From: Candidatus Omnitrophota bacterium | Lineage (GTDB): Bacteria > Omnitrophota > Gorgyraeia > B26-G9 | NCBI GenBank assembly: GCA_018817165.1 | Contig: JAHITY010000059.1 | Span: 1-51,612, forward strand | Direction of reading: 5' to 3' | DNA length: 51,612 bases | In this document: piece after piece, positions 9,565-21,300 of the stretch | How positions within the stretch are numbered: the first letter of the stretch is position 1 | How the letters are laid out: the number at the start of each line of letters is the position of its first letter | Translations under genes and position numbers: made by a program | Notes under the pieces: model-generated | The model's database searches: none | What the model was told of the DNA's origin: nothing | What the model saw: only the letters and a program-made list of their open reading frames with translations

Positions 9565-9832
9565 TGTTTAAAAGTATTTTTTCCAGTTCTAAAACAGCAT
9601 TTTCCGCGTCAGGACCTTCAGCAGTTATAAAAATTTCCTGCCCATACCCCGCAGCCAACATTAAAATCCCCATTATTGATTTTCCGTTGATTTTCTGCTT
9701 ACCCTTTTTTACCATAACTTCACAATCAAATTTATTCGCCATCTGAACAAAAATAGCAGCCGGACGAGCATGTAAACCAGTTTTATTCTGAATGATTACA
9801 CTTTTAGTAAAAATATTTTTAGAATTATCCAT
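9557..9832 (-). CDS. ptsH: HPr phosphocarrier protein
   Basis: KTGLHARPAAIFVQMA (His site) and NGKSIMGILMLAA (Ser46-type site). Confidence 0.92.
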   Translation of the reverse strand: MDNSKNIFTKSVIIQNKTGLHARPAAIFVQMANKFDCEVMVKKGKQKINGKSIMGILMLAAGYGQEIFITAEGPDAENAVLELEKILLNNE

Positions 9833-9849
9833 AGTGTTTTTATATAACC

Positions 9850-11100
9850 TTATCTAAAAACTGAGTTTTTCTCTTTAAGTTCTAAAATTAAATTTATTAT
9901 ATTTTCTGCTATTTTTTCTGAATTATGCCGAACATGATTTTGGGCGCTAATAACATCATCAGCTAAAACTTTCACTCCAGCATCCTTTAATCTTTGAATA
10001 TCGGCTTTTACTGGAATCGCGTTTTCCGACTTATATTTTTCTAAAAATTCTCCGGGCACATACCCAGTATTTACCAAACAATAATCAATTATCTTAGCTC
10101 GAGCATGATCATGAATTGCTTTAACATGGTCATAAGCCGTGTAATTATCTGTTTCCCCTGACTGGGTCATCACATTACAAATATAAATTTTTATTGCTGA
10201 AGAAGCGGCAATTGCCTCTGAAACATTCTTAACCATCAAATTCGGCAAAACACTGGTATACAAACTTCCTGGACCAAGAACAATCGCTTCGGCAGTGGCA
10301 ATCGCCTCAAGCGCATCATCTGTCGGCAAACAATTTTCCGGCAACAGATGAATCCGATTAATTGGACTCGTACTCTTAGAAATTCTTGTTTCCCCGTAGG
10401 TTTTAGTCCCATCAGCATGTTCAGCCATTAAGCTAATCCCTTTTAAAGTTGAAGGAATAACTTGCCCGCTGATCGCCAAAACCTTACTTGACTCTTTAAT
10501 CGCTTTATCAAAATCACCAACAAGCTCGGTCATAACCGTAATAAACAAATTACCAAAATTATGCCCGGCAAGTTCCGTACCTTCTTTAAATCTAAATTGA
10601 AACAAATCACGCATCAGTGGTTCAGCATCAGCTAAGGCAACCAAACAGTTGCGAATATCCCCAGGAGGCAGCATATTAAACTGCTGACGCAAACGCCCGG
10701 AACTCCCCCCGTCATCAGAAACAGCGACAATCGCGGTCAGATTGGATGTATAGGCTTTTAGTCCATGCAATAAAACTGAAAGACCAGTTCCACCGCCAAT
10801 AACCACAATCTTTGGTCCCTTACTTAATTGCCTTTTTTTATAAACTAAATCAACTAATTCTTTTTCATTACCACCAGGCATAAAAATCATCACAAACGAT
10901 TTGACCATTTTTTTTACACCAGAGAAAACTAGGATAATCCCCCAAAAAACTAAAATCATTGCCACGGAAGGAATGGCTTGTCTTTTTACTTCATTAACTC
11001 CTTCGATTGTCCCAAGAACAATTAAAATTATTCCGGCAGCGCTAAGCAATATCCAACGCTTGACTTTCATGCCTGGGTACAACCATTTAAGCACTCGCAT
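9850..11100 (-). CDS. yvcK: YvcK/CofD-like gluconeogenesis factor with N-terminal membrane segment
   Basis: KIVVIGGGTGLSVLLHGLKAYTSNLTAIVAVSDDGGSSGRLR...PPGDIRNCLVALA. Confidence 0.92.
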   Translation of the reverse strand: MRVLKWLYPGMKVKRWILLSAAGIILIVLGTIEGVNEVKRQAIPSVAMILVFWGIILVFSGVKKMVKSFVMIFMPGGNEKELVDLVYKKRQLSKGPKIVVIGGGTGLSVLLHGLKAYTSNLTAIVAVSDDGGSSGRLRQQFNMLPPGDIRNCLVALADAEPLMRDLFQFRFKEGTELAGHNFGNLFITVMTELVGDFDKAIKESSKVLAISGQVIPSTLKGISLMAEHADGTKTYGETRISKSTSPINRIHLLPENCLPTDDALEAIATAEAIVLGPGSLYTSVLPNLMVKNVSEAIAASSAIKIYICNVMTQSGETDNYTAYDHVKAIHDHARAKIIDYCLVNTGYVPGEFLEKYKSENAIPVKADIQRLKDAGVKVLADDVISAQNHVRHNSEKIAENIINLILELKEKNSVFR

Positions 11101-11109
11101 TATTTAATA

Positions 11110-11574
11110 TTATTTCTTTCCGTCTTCTGCACGAATAGTTTTAATTAAACTTTTTGCGTCTGGAGCACCCCGTAAAGTATCGCGGAAATATTTGTCTTTT
11201 AAAAGTCGGGAAATCCGGGCTAAAGCTTTTAAATGAGGACCAGCTGAATCTTCCGGAGCAACCAAAAGAAAAAATATATAAACCGGTTCTCCATCTAAAG
11301 AATCATAGTTAACACCACTGCGTGATATTCCAAAAGCAGCAACAAGATCCTTAATTCCCGCTGATTTTCCATGAGGAATCGCCACCCCTTGCCCAATCCC
11401 GGTTGATCCCAAAGCTTCTCTTTCCAGAAGTATTTTTACTATTTTATCTTTATCTTTAATTGCCTGCGCATCTGATAGAAGCCCAATCATTTCTCTGATT
11501 ATACCTTCTTTGTCTGTACTTTTTAGATCAGCGGATATTGCGTTTTCTTTTAAAAAATCCATGATTTTCATCAA
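11110..11574 (-). CDS. ptsN: PTS EIIA (fructose/nitrogen-type, PtsN-like)
   Basis: LLEREALGSTGIGQGVAIPHGKSAGIKDLVAAFG, active-site His in PHGK. Confidence 0.88.
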   Translation of the reverse strand: MMKIMDFLKENAISADLKSTDKEGIIREMIGLLSDAQAIKDKDKIVKILLEREALGSTGIGQGVAIPHGKSAGIKDLVAAFGISRSGVNYDSLDGEPVYIFFLLVAPEDSAGPHLKALARISRLLKDKYFRDTLRGAPDAKSLIKTIRAEDGKK

Positions 11575-11927
11575 ACATCTCCTTCATCATCATTCTCAGT
11601 TTCTGAAATCAATTGACCTATTTTTTTAGAATCTTTGTTCCTATGAGTAGTGATTTTATCCTTATGTCTTCTCAAAGCTTTTTCAATCCGGGTACAAACA
11701 TCATCAATAGCAACATACATATCTGTTTCAATACTCTTTTCAGTAATTTTAAGTTTTTTTCCAAAAACTGAAATCTCTGCGCATTGGCGGTATTTTTCCA
11801 CACTGAGCACAACATGTACATCAATAATGCTATTCAGATATTTTTCAAAAGCTTCAACTTTTTTACTGACATATTCCTTTAATGCAGTGGTTATGTCAAA
11901 GTTGCGACTGCTGATTCTTAGCTCCAC
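11571..11927 (-). CDS. hpf: Ribosome hibernation promoting factor (short form)
   Basis: VELRISSRNFDITTALKEYVSKKVEAFEKYL; GTG start at 11927 after AAAGGAGGATTTATA, shorter than the listed ORF. Confidence 0.88.
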   Translation of the reverse strand: MELRISSRNFDITTALKEYVSKKVEAFEKYLNSIIDVHVVLSVEKYRQCAEISVFGKKLKITEKSIETDMYVAIDDVCTRIEKALRRHKDKITTHRNKDSKKIGQLISETENDDEGDV

Positions 11928-11999
11928 TATAAATCCTCCTTTTTTTAACAACAATGCAGTAATAATATCACTATTTAGGGAAAACGTCAAGAATCTCCT

Positions 12000-12728
12000 C
12001 TACATAGCAAAACTTTCTCCCAAATATATCTTTTTTGCCTCGGGATTATTGATTAACTCTTCAACAGTTCCAGACAAAAGAATTCTGCCTTCTGTCATAA
12101 TATAACTGCGATCAGTAATGCTTAAAGTTTCTCTCACATTATGATCAGTTAACAATATTCCCAAACCCTTTTTCTTCAAATCAGCAATAATCTGCTGTAC
12201 TTCAAATACCGCGATCGGATCAACACCGCTAAACGGCTCATCAAGCAAAATAAAAGAAGGATTAGTCACCAAACAGCGGGTTATTTCCAACCTGCGGCGT
12301 TCCCCCCCGGACAATGTATATGCTTTACTTTTGGCCAGTTTAGTCATCCGTAGTTCTTCAAGCAGCTGCTCCAATCGTTTCTTTCTTTCCTTTTTAGAAA
12401 TTTTAACAGTTTCTAATACAGCCATTATATTTTCTTCTACAGTTAATTTACGAAAAATCGAAGGATCCTGCGCCAAGTAACCAATACCGCAGCGAGCGCG
12501 CTTATACATCGGCATATGGGTTATTTCTTTATTATCAAAAAATATCTTCCCTTTATCAGGAGTAATCAAACCCACAACCATATAAAAAGTTGTTGTCTTA
12601 CCTGCGCCATTAGGACCCAACAAACCAACTACTTCCGCTTTATGAATATTTATATTTACCTGATTTACAATCTGTCTTTTTTTATATGATTTGCAGATCA
12701 ATTCAATTCTTAAAAGGTGATCTTCCAT
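12000..12728 (-). CDS. lptB: LPS export ABC transporter ATP-binding protein
   Basis: GLLGPNGAGKTTTFYMVVGLITPDKGKIFFDNKEITHMPMYKRARCGIGYLAQDPSIFRKLTVEENI, LSGGERRRLEI. Confidence 0.94.
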   Translation of the reverse strand: MEDHLLRIELICKSYKKRQIVNQVNINIHKAEVVGLLGPNGAGKTTTFYMVVGLITPDKGKIFFDNKEITHMPMYKRARCGIGYLAQDPSIFRKLTVEENIMAVLETVKISKKERKKRLEQLLEELRMTKLAKSKAYTLSGGERRRLEITRCLVTNPSFILLDEPFSGVDPIAVFEVQQIIADLKKKGLGILLTDHNVRETLSITDRSYIMTEGRILLSGTVEELINNPEAKKIYLGESFAM

Positions 12729-12741
12729 GATTAAAATCCTA

Positions 12742-13257
12742 TTATGAATATTTTTTAACTAAATCATCCCATTTATTCTGAGCTTTTAGAATAAATTCAA
12801 TTGCTTCTCTAACTGCTCCATAGCCAGCATCTTTAGTGGTAACAAAGTCAACGCTATGCTGAATATCATCACAAGCCTGAGGAACAGTCACGCTAAATCC
12901 AGCAGTATTCAACACTGCCAGATCAAGCAGATCATCACCAATATAACATGCCTGCTCAGCTTTTAGTTTATATTTTTTAAGAATTTTATTAAAAGCGATT
13001 AATTTCTTCTCGGTGTTCTGACAAACCATATTGATCTTTAATTCTTTAGCTCTTCTTTGTACGGCTTTAGAAGTTTTGCTGGTAATTATCGCTGATTTAA
13101 TTCCACCTTTGGCCAAGAGGACAAAACCAAATCCGTCCTGAACATGAAATCTCCGGTAATCATCATTATAATTACCATAGCCGATAGTCCCGTCCGTAAG
13201 CACACCATCAACATCAACGATCACAATTTTTATTTTTTTTGCTTTTTTAGTTTTCAT
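12742..13257 (-). CDS. kdsC: KDO-8-phosphate phosphatase, HAD family
   Basis: IVIVDVDGVLTDGTIGYGN...VQDGFGFVLLAKGGIKSAIITSKTSKAV...YIGDDLLDLAVL. Confidence 0.92.
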   Translation of the reverse strand: MKTKKAKKIKIVIVDVDGVLTDGTIGYGNYNDDYRRFHVQDGFGFVLLAKGGIKSAIITSKTSKAVQRRAKELKINMVCQNTEKKLIAFNKILKKYKLKAEQACYIGDDLLDLAVLNTAGFSVTVPQACDDIQHSVDFVTTKDAGYGAVREAIEFILKAQNKWDDLVKKYS

Positions 13258-14222
13258 ACTATCCCTGCTTTGAGTAAATCCTGAACATCCAATAAACCAA
13301 TCGGATGTTGCTTTTCATCAACCACCGGAATTTCATCAATTTTCTTTTCTTTGAGAATTTTCAGAGCTTCCGCGGCAAGTTTATTTTTAAAAATAGTAGT
13401 CGGTTTTTTAGTCATCACTCTTGAAACTTGACAAGACAAAATATCAGCTTCAGTCTCAATGTGTCTTCTCAAATCTCCGTCTGTAAAAATTCCTACCACT
13501 TTTTTATTTTTATCAATAATTGTCGCGCAACCTGCCCGCGATTTGGTAATCTGGAGTAAAACTGTCTTAACTTTTACATTTTGCTGGACAATCGGATTTT
13601 GCGGTCCTTTGCGCATAAGATCTTTTACCGTTAAAAGTTTTTTACCCAAACTTCCCCCCGGATGATAAAACGCGTAATCCTCAATTTTAAAACCTTTTTT
13701 TTCCAAGACCGCAAGAGCCAAAGCATCTCCCATGGCTAGAGTCGCGGTAGTACTGGCTGTCGGCGCCAAGTTAAACGGACAAGCTTCTTTATCTACGCCT
13801 ACGTTTAAAACAATATCACTATACTGCGCTAATGCTGACTTCATATTCCCGGTAAAGCCGATTAACCGCACTCCGATTTTTTTAATAATCGGCAATAATT
13901 TTAGCATCTCTTCGGTCTGGCCGCTATTAGATATGGCGATCACAATATCATCTTTTGTCACCCGGCCCAAATCGCCATGCACTGCTTCTCCGGGATGCAG
14001 AAACAAACTGGGTATACCCAGGCTGGCCATGGTTGCTGATATTTTAATCCCGATCAATCCTGGTTTACCCATGCCGGTAATTACCACCCTACCCTTGCAA
14101 TCAGCAATTAAATTTACCGCCTGATCAAAATTTTTATTTATTCTAGGGATTAGAGCAGTTATTGCTTTTGCTTCTATTCTTAAAACCTGTTTAGCGATTT
14201 TTTGAAACTTCGTATCAGACAT
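13254..14222 (-). CDS. kdsD: Arabinose-5-phosphate isomerase (KpsF/GutQ family, SIS plus CBS domains)
   Basis: GRVVITGMGKPGLIGIKISATMASLGIPSLFLHPGEAVHGDLG, AISNSGQTEE, C-terminal CBS pair. Confidence 0.93.
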   Translation of the reverse strand: MSDTKFQKIAKQVLRIEAKAITALIPRINKNFDQAVNLIADCKGRVVITGMGKPGLIGIKISATMASLGIPSLFLHPGEAVHGDLGRVTKDDIVIAISNSGQTEEMLKLLPIIKKIGVRLIGFTGNMKSALAQYSDIVLNVGVDKEACPFNLAPTASTTATLAMGDALALAVLEKKGFKIEDYAFYHPGGSLGKKLLTVKDLMRKGPQNPIVQQNVKVKTVLLQITKSRAGCATIIDKNKKVVGIFTDGDLRRHIETEADILSCQVSRVMTKKPTTIFKNKLAAEALKILKEKKIDEIPVVDEKQHPIGLLDVQDLLKAGIV

Positions 14223-15057
14223 TTACTATCTCCCATATCTTTTTCGCTTTTATCAATAATTTTTCCAGGTTTTTTATTGACAGCATATTCGGTCCATCAC
14301 ATTTAGCTTTATCCGGATTCAGATGCACTTCAAGAAAAAGCGCATTAGCCCCAGCCGCGATCGAACTAAGTGCCAAAGTTTCCACAAATTCCCGCTGCCC
14401 GAGAGATTTCCCCTTGCCTGCTCCCGGAAGCTGGACACTGTGAGTCGCGTCAAAAACAATCGGATAACCAAATTTATGCATAATCGGTATTGAGCGCATA
14501 TCACTGACTAAATTATTGTAGCCAAAAGTAGTCCCCCGTTCAGTAATAATAATTTTGTGATTACCCATATCCTCAATTTTATTTACCGCGTGGTCCATAT
14601 CTAAAGGCGCCATAAACTGGCCTTTTTTAATATTAACTATTTTATTCGATTTTGCCGCGGCAACTAATATATCAGTCTGGCGAGAAAGTAAAGCGGGAAT
14701 CTGGATAATATCAACCACTTGTTTGGTCAGAGCAACTTCCTGGACATTATGAATATCCGTAATTACCGGAACCTTGATCTGCTGCTTGACTTTTTTTAAA
14801 ATTCTCAATCCGGGTTTAATCCCCGGACCGCGAAAAGATTTAACTGAAGTACGATTTGCCTTATCATAGCTTGCTTTAAAAACAAAAGGGATCTGTAATT
14901 TAGCACATATGGATTTTAATAAATCAGCATGTTCTAAAGCCATATTTTCCGACTCAATCACACATGGTCCAGCAATAAGAAAAAACGGATTTTGTTTGCG
15001 AGTTTTTCTTGATTCAGCTGATTTTAAATCAAATAAAGTTTCTGGAAAATTTTTCAT
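14215..15057 (-). CDS. kdsA: 3-deoxy-8-phosphooctulonate synthase
   Basis: FLIAGPCVIESENMALEHADLL, FKASYDKANRTSVKSFRGPG, VFDATHSVQLPG. Confidence 0.95.
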   Translation of the reverse strand: MKNFPETLFDLKSAESRKTRKQNPFFLIAGPCVIESENMALEHADLLKSICAKLQIPFVFKASYDKANRTSVKSFRGPGIKPGLRILKKVKQQIKVPVITDIHNVQEVALTKQVVDIIQIPALLSRQTDILVAAAKSNKIVNIKKGQFMAPLDMDHAVNKIEDMGNHKIIITERGTTFGYNNLVSDMRSIPIMHKFGYPIVFDATHSVQLPGAGKGKSLGQREFVETLALSSIAAGANALFLEVHLNPDKAKCDGPNMLSIKNLEKLLIKAKKIWEIVNV

Positions 15058-15240
15058 ATGCTATGGGTATATCCTAAATAATAAATCCTAAATAATAAAT
15101 ACTAAATATTAATTAATCGCGGAAAGATAAAGTCCTCTGAATTAATGAAGAGCAACAGCCATCATATTCATTTAACATTTATTATATTTTACAGCAAGAA
15201 ACGGATTAATTCAAGGAAAAACTGATAAGCCAATATAACA

Positions 15241-15273
15241 GAAACCTCCTGCTTTTTTAGAGCAGGAGGTTTC
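15241..15273 (-). terminator. Hairpin downstream of the giant YD-repeat gene
   Basis: GAAACCTCCTGCT-TTTTTAG-AGCAGGAGGTTTC, 13-bp perfect stem. Confidence 0.65.
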
Positions 15274-15317
15274 TATTACTTAACCATAACACTTCAATTT
15301 ACAATTGATTACAACTA

Positions 15318-18300
15318 TTAGCCTTGTGATGCTGTTGTCAACATAAATCCATTAAGATCATAATAGAAAGTTGTTGCCAAACCATTAGAAGCATTTTTAG
15401 TTTCTTTCTGTCTACCACTGGCATCAAAATATGTTGTAGCGGTAACTGTACCTTCATTATAAGCAACAGATTTACTCAAAAATCCATTACCATCATAAGA
15501 ATACTTCGCTTGCAAGGCACCTTGAGTAAAACCATCTGTTACGTTTCCAACCATCAAGTATGACTCTGTCTGTTGTCCATATTTATTAAAGAATGTTGTA
15601 GTTGTCTGTGCCGCACTCCATACTCCTGTTAACTCTTCCATTTCGGAATAACTGGTCGTAGATGCTAAGAAGCCTTGATCAGAATATGAATATTTCTGAA
15701 CAACCGCACTTCCTTCAGCAGGTCCACCCGGTACATGATTCCAAACCTCATTAGGTCTAGAATAAGCATCATAATTAATATGGCTCACCAAACCACCTTC
15801 TCGCCCATAAGTATTGGTACGATCGATACCCCCATAAATATTATATGTATTGTCCTGGTTTTTGAATCCGCCACTGGCAATCGAACCATCATCATTAACT
15901 GTATAGTTGGCAATACCGCCTTCAGATCCAGGTACAAACATATAACTCGTTGATGTTGTCCCATCCTGTTTCTCAAATGTATAAGCATTTCCTGCTTCAT
16001 ACAGCTGATAAGTCGCCGTTGCTTTTGAGAAAACATCAAAAGTTGTATATGAAGTTTTCACACCATTGTTAAAGTTTACTGTCTGAGCTAATTGACCTTT
16101 ATCATTGTAGAAGTATTGAGTTGTTGCTACTCCTTTGTAGTTAAGCGACTCAGTTGGTCTGCCAGTATTATCATATTTCAGAGTTCCAGTAACCGCTTTA
16201 TCTTCACCATAGTTAACAGTTTTATCAATAAAACCGTTTCTGGTGTAGTAATTCTTCGATGTCTGAATTCCCAGCTGATTATATGTCATTTCCGGACGTC
16301 CGTATTTATTGTATACGCTGGTTCCGGTATATACTGAAACATCATCACCAGTAGCAGTTTGAGCTTTATCCGCACCTGTATCCATTGAATACATTACTGC
16401 TCCAGTTACAAACCCGGTATTCGATGATCCAGCAAATTCCGATTTTCCATCCCATTCTGTACTATAAACAAATCTCTGCGACAATGATTCGACATTGTTA
16501 TATACTGAATAAGATTCTACAGGTCTGCTCTTAGCATCATATGTCGTATAGCCAACTACTTGATAAATACCATGCTGAGTTTCTCCCGCAGCATTAGTAA
16601 CATCAACAGCCCATTCTCCAGTAGCAGCAGAATCTTCTTGAAAAGCAAGGTTTATCGATTTAGTCATAAATCCAGCATCATTGTACTCAAAACTGCTTAC
16701 AGTATAACCTTCCGCATTGGTAGTATGGGTTTGTTTTCCATAATCATTGTAATAGGTTGTACCAGTTACCGGACCTTTTAATTCAGTACCACCATCACCA
16801 TAAGATGTACTAGATGCCAGAAAACCATTAGCATTATACTGAAAATCCTGAACAACCGCATTTCTTTCATTATAAGCTGCTACAGGTCTGCCATATTCAT
16901 TGAATACGGTTTTTCCTGTATATGTATTATTAATCCCATAATTGCTTGTCTGACTCATAAATCCCGCGCGAGAATATGCAAATGCTGTTGTCTTCTCACC
17001 CAGTTCATTATAGGATTTTTCCTGCTGCCCATATTTATTAAATGTTGTATATCCAGAAACCTCATTATTATCACCATAACTGACCGTAGCAGTCAAAAAT
17101 CCAGTATTAGCTGCCTGACCAACTAATCCGATAGTACTTGTTTCACTCGAAGAATTTGTATTGTATATGAAATCCTGGACTTTTGTGGCTGTTCCGGATT
17201 CAGAAACAGTATAAGAACCAACGGGCCTTCCCGCGCCATTATATGCGGTGTATCCAGTTAGCACTTCATTATTACCATAACTGTTTGCCTGAGTCATAAA
17301 GCCTTGTGCATCATATGCATAATCAGCTATTTTTGAGCCAACTTCATTAGTCTGATTAACAGCCTTACCATAAGCATCATATGTTGTTAATCCGGTAAAA
17401 GTCGGAGCCATTACTCCATCTTGTACAGTTGGTTCACCATAAGTTTTGCTTGACTCCATGGATCCGGTAAAGCTATTGTAATTAAAATCCTGAACTAAAG
17501 CGCCACGACTATTATAACTTGTCTCTGGACGACCCAGATCATTAAATACAGTCTTTCCGGTGCTAGCCTTATCTAAACCATAGTTTAAAGCTGAATCCAT
17601 AAAACCTTGACTTGAATACTTATACTTTGTTGTTGTTTCACCAAATTCATTCATCGAAGTAAGCTGTCTGCCGTATTTGTCAAATTGTGTGGTACCGGTT
17701 TCAACTCCATCTTTTCCATAGTTTGTTGTGCTAGTCAAGAATCCTTGCGCTGTATCATAATTATAAGTTTGAACTAAAGCTCCTTGACCTTCTCCTTGTG
17801 TATCCCAATAACACTGATAAGACTCTGTTGGACGAGAATGGTCATCAAACATCGTATATCCAGTTACCGCATAAAAACCATGCTCAGTTGTTCCATTTAA
17901 AGTATCGGCTGAATCATTTAGATTATTATGAGTAACATCAACCGCAAAATCTCCAGCGGCAGCACCATCCTGAACAAATGCCAATGATGTTGTTTTGGTC
18001 ATAAAGCCTTGTGAGTCATAGTCATATGAGGAAACAGTAATCCCCATATCATTTTCGCCTCTCAGCGCTTTACCATAACCGTCATATACTGTTTTTCCAG
18101 TCATAGCCTGATTTTCACCATAACTCGTACTTGACGCTAGGAATCCAAAGTCATTATACTCAAATGTTTGAGTTAATCCTTTTAAACCAGAGCCACTTCC
18201 TGCCATATTAAAAGCTTCAGTTGGACGACCCATTTTATTAAATATAGTTTTTCCAGTATATGCGCCATCAAGACCATAGTTATTGGTCTGTTTAAGGAAC

Positions 18301-21300
18301 CCTTGATTTGAATATGCATATTTAGAAACAACCGAACCTGAATCATTATAAGTTGTTTGCTGTCTGCCATAATCATCAAATGTTGTATATCCATTATCAA
18401 CCTCATTGCGTCCAAAGTTATTAGTCTGGACCATGAAACCATTTTCATATTCATATTCTTGAACTTTTGCAGACTGTTCGCCATTAGTTCCGTCATTATA
18501 AACAGAATATGTCGCAACTGGTTTTGATTTTTCATTAAATTCCGTATATCCAGTCCTTACTGTATTTACTGTGGACACTCCATCAACAGTGGTAAGCATA
18601 ATATTACCATTTTCATCTGTTTGAGCACCATAGGACTCAGACATGGTCATAAAACCGCGTTCATTATAAACATACTGCTGAGTAACTATGCCTTCTGCAT
18701 TTTCTACAGAAGTAGCTTTACCATATTTGTCATATTCTGTTTTACCAGTATATGTCGGCATATATTTAGCCGTTCCATCTGTATATGTTGTTTTATTAAA
18801 GGTACTTAAATCAGTTCTATCGATATCACCATCTGAATCATAATCAAAACCTGCACTATAATTAGCATCTCCGGCAACAGAGTTAAAAGCAGCACTGAAA
18901 GCCGTTGAGCCGTTAAAAGAAGCTTCGAACATTGATTGGTCAGTTGCATCAATAGCCCCGTCATCATTAAAATCAAAATCAGTGGAATAAAGTTTATCTC
19001 CTCTGACCGATCCCACAGCAGCAGAAAATTTGTCTAATCTAGCAACATCGATCACAGTTGCCTCTCCCCAAGTCTGACTTGACTCAAGAAAACCGTCATC
19101 GCCATAAACAAATGTCTGAGTTACACCTTTTAAATACGGCTGCCAAGCTGGATTATCCAGATCTTCTGCAGTCAAACCAGCTGAAAGAGCAGCAACCAAA
19201 TCATCAGGAAGCTTTGTTGCCGCAGAACCATAACTATTATAAGCAGCAACTGGTCTTGAATAATTATCAAAAACAGTTACGCCTGTAACTTTTTTATTCT
19301 TTCCATAGGAAATTGTACTCGAAAGGAATCCTTCTGCCGAATAGTTATATTTTTGAAGTACTTGATCGGTTTCTCCAAGAGCTTCATCACCTTTAAAATA
19401 ACTTACATTTTGACGGCCATAACTATCAAACGTGGTATATCCAGTAACCGCCTGCTGATCTTTATTTGCGCCGCTGGTAGTAATTACCCCATCACCATTT
19501 GAATCATAGAAGTCACCAAAAGTACTTGTTTTCTGCACAAAATTAGAAAATTTTGTTACCGAAACATCAACAGTAATTGCTCGACCATTAGCATCTACTT
19601 CCCCAGTAGCTTGTTTCTCAGTTTCTTGATAAGCATAAGAAAACTCCTGAGTTTTTGCAGTCTGAATGCCCAAACTTGCCCCATTTTCATCAAATTTCTC
19701 ATACATTGAAAAAGAAGCCATTGGTTTGCCATCTCCGCCAAAAACAGTATAGCCTGTTACTGAAGGAAGATTAACTGTTGGCAGATCCAGATCACCCGCA
19801 GGACGATCAGCGGCATTAGAAAGCTGCGCAACTGACCAACTGGTTACACTCTCCTGTGCTGTTCCCGCTGCATTATAGGCCATAGCCCCGCCAAATTCAG
19901 AAATCTGAACTTTGTACGCGGAAATAGCTGCTTCAGAATTACCATCTTTTTCCAAAGACTGACCAAGCATATGATATGCAGTACCCACACTATTGATTAA
20001 ATATTCATTACCGCCTTTTGCTCCGTCACTAAACCACATAATTATTGTTAATGCGATTTTTTCAGTTAGATCAGTATTACCGGAATTAGCGGCAGTAAAC
20101 ATTGCAGTAACAAAAGCCCCGTCACTAAGATTTCCACCAGTAGCAGCCATTGCATCTGCAGTATAAGAGTCATCCCACAATGCCAAAATTGCTTCCTGAT
20201 CAGCCATAGTTGAGGCAATAGAACCATTAACGCCTTCAGCTGCACTCATTGTAAAACTTTGCACAAGCATACCACATTCATCATAAACATATTTTTGCAC
20301 AGAACTATCTTCATGATTATAAACATCAGTTGGCTTGCCTTTATCATTATAAAGCGTATATCCTGTTGTTACTCCATTTTCTCCTTTATTAAGCGTTTTA
20401 GTTAAGAAGCCATCTTCACTATAAACAAACATCTGGCTGTCTGAACCCTGCCCATTTGTCGCAACAGTTGGTCTACTATAACGGTCAAAATTTGTAGTCC
20501 CATTAACTTTACCGCCAAATCCATAACTAACAGTTTGCGCAAGGAATCCATTTTTATTATATTTATATGATTGTTGTTTTTCCATTATAGCTTGTTTTGC
20601 ATCAGTTGTTGCAATCGCGTTTCCATCACTATCATAACCGGAAATCAAATCACCATTGTCATTACGCACTAAAGCATATACTGCTTCTGGTCTGCCTTTT
20701 TTATCATAAGCAGTTATCGAAGTTGTAATATATTGGAAATCGCCATTTACATCTAAAATTGCTTGGCCATAATTTGCATCATTTTCATTAGTATTTCTAA
20801 TAATACCCAGAGAATAAGTATTTGCTAATACGCCATTTTCCTTATATGCATATTCCTGAATTTTAACTTTATTGCCGCCATCACCTAACTGCCAAACCTC
20901 ATTAGGACGACCTTGACCATCAAAAAGCGTCATCGAAGTTCTTTCCTGGTAGCCCAGAGAATTGATTGCGCCCAAAGAAAATGTCTGTTGCAAAAATCCA
21001 TGATCATTATACTCATATTCCTGAATTTTAACGCCTTCTTGATTGTATGTTCCGGAAACCTGTCCGAATTCATTATAATCTGTCCATCCAGTAATAACAC
21101 TTTCCGCGCCCAGATTAGTAATTGAACTAATCCGATTAGCAGAATCATAATTATAAGCTCCGATTGGAACCAAATTAGCGACTACTGCCTCTCCGGTTGC
21201 AGGATCAATAACTTCATTACCATCAGCATCAACCAAATTAATAACATCATAAATTGTAGTGTAATATCCATTACTTACAGTAGTGATTTGATTTGATATT

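Noticed and set aside
15068-15112. Short tandem repeat CCTAAATAATAAAT upstream of kdsA
   Set aside because: Only about two imperfect copies of AT-rich sequence; no functional signal.
19058-19288. Plus-strand ORFs within the giant gene (this one and others at 15735-22070)
   Set aside because: Shadow frames of the repeat-coding strand; low-complexity translations.
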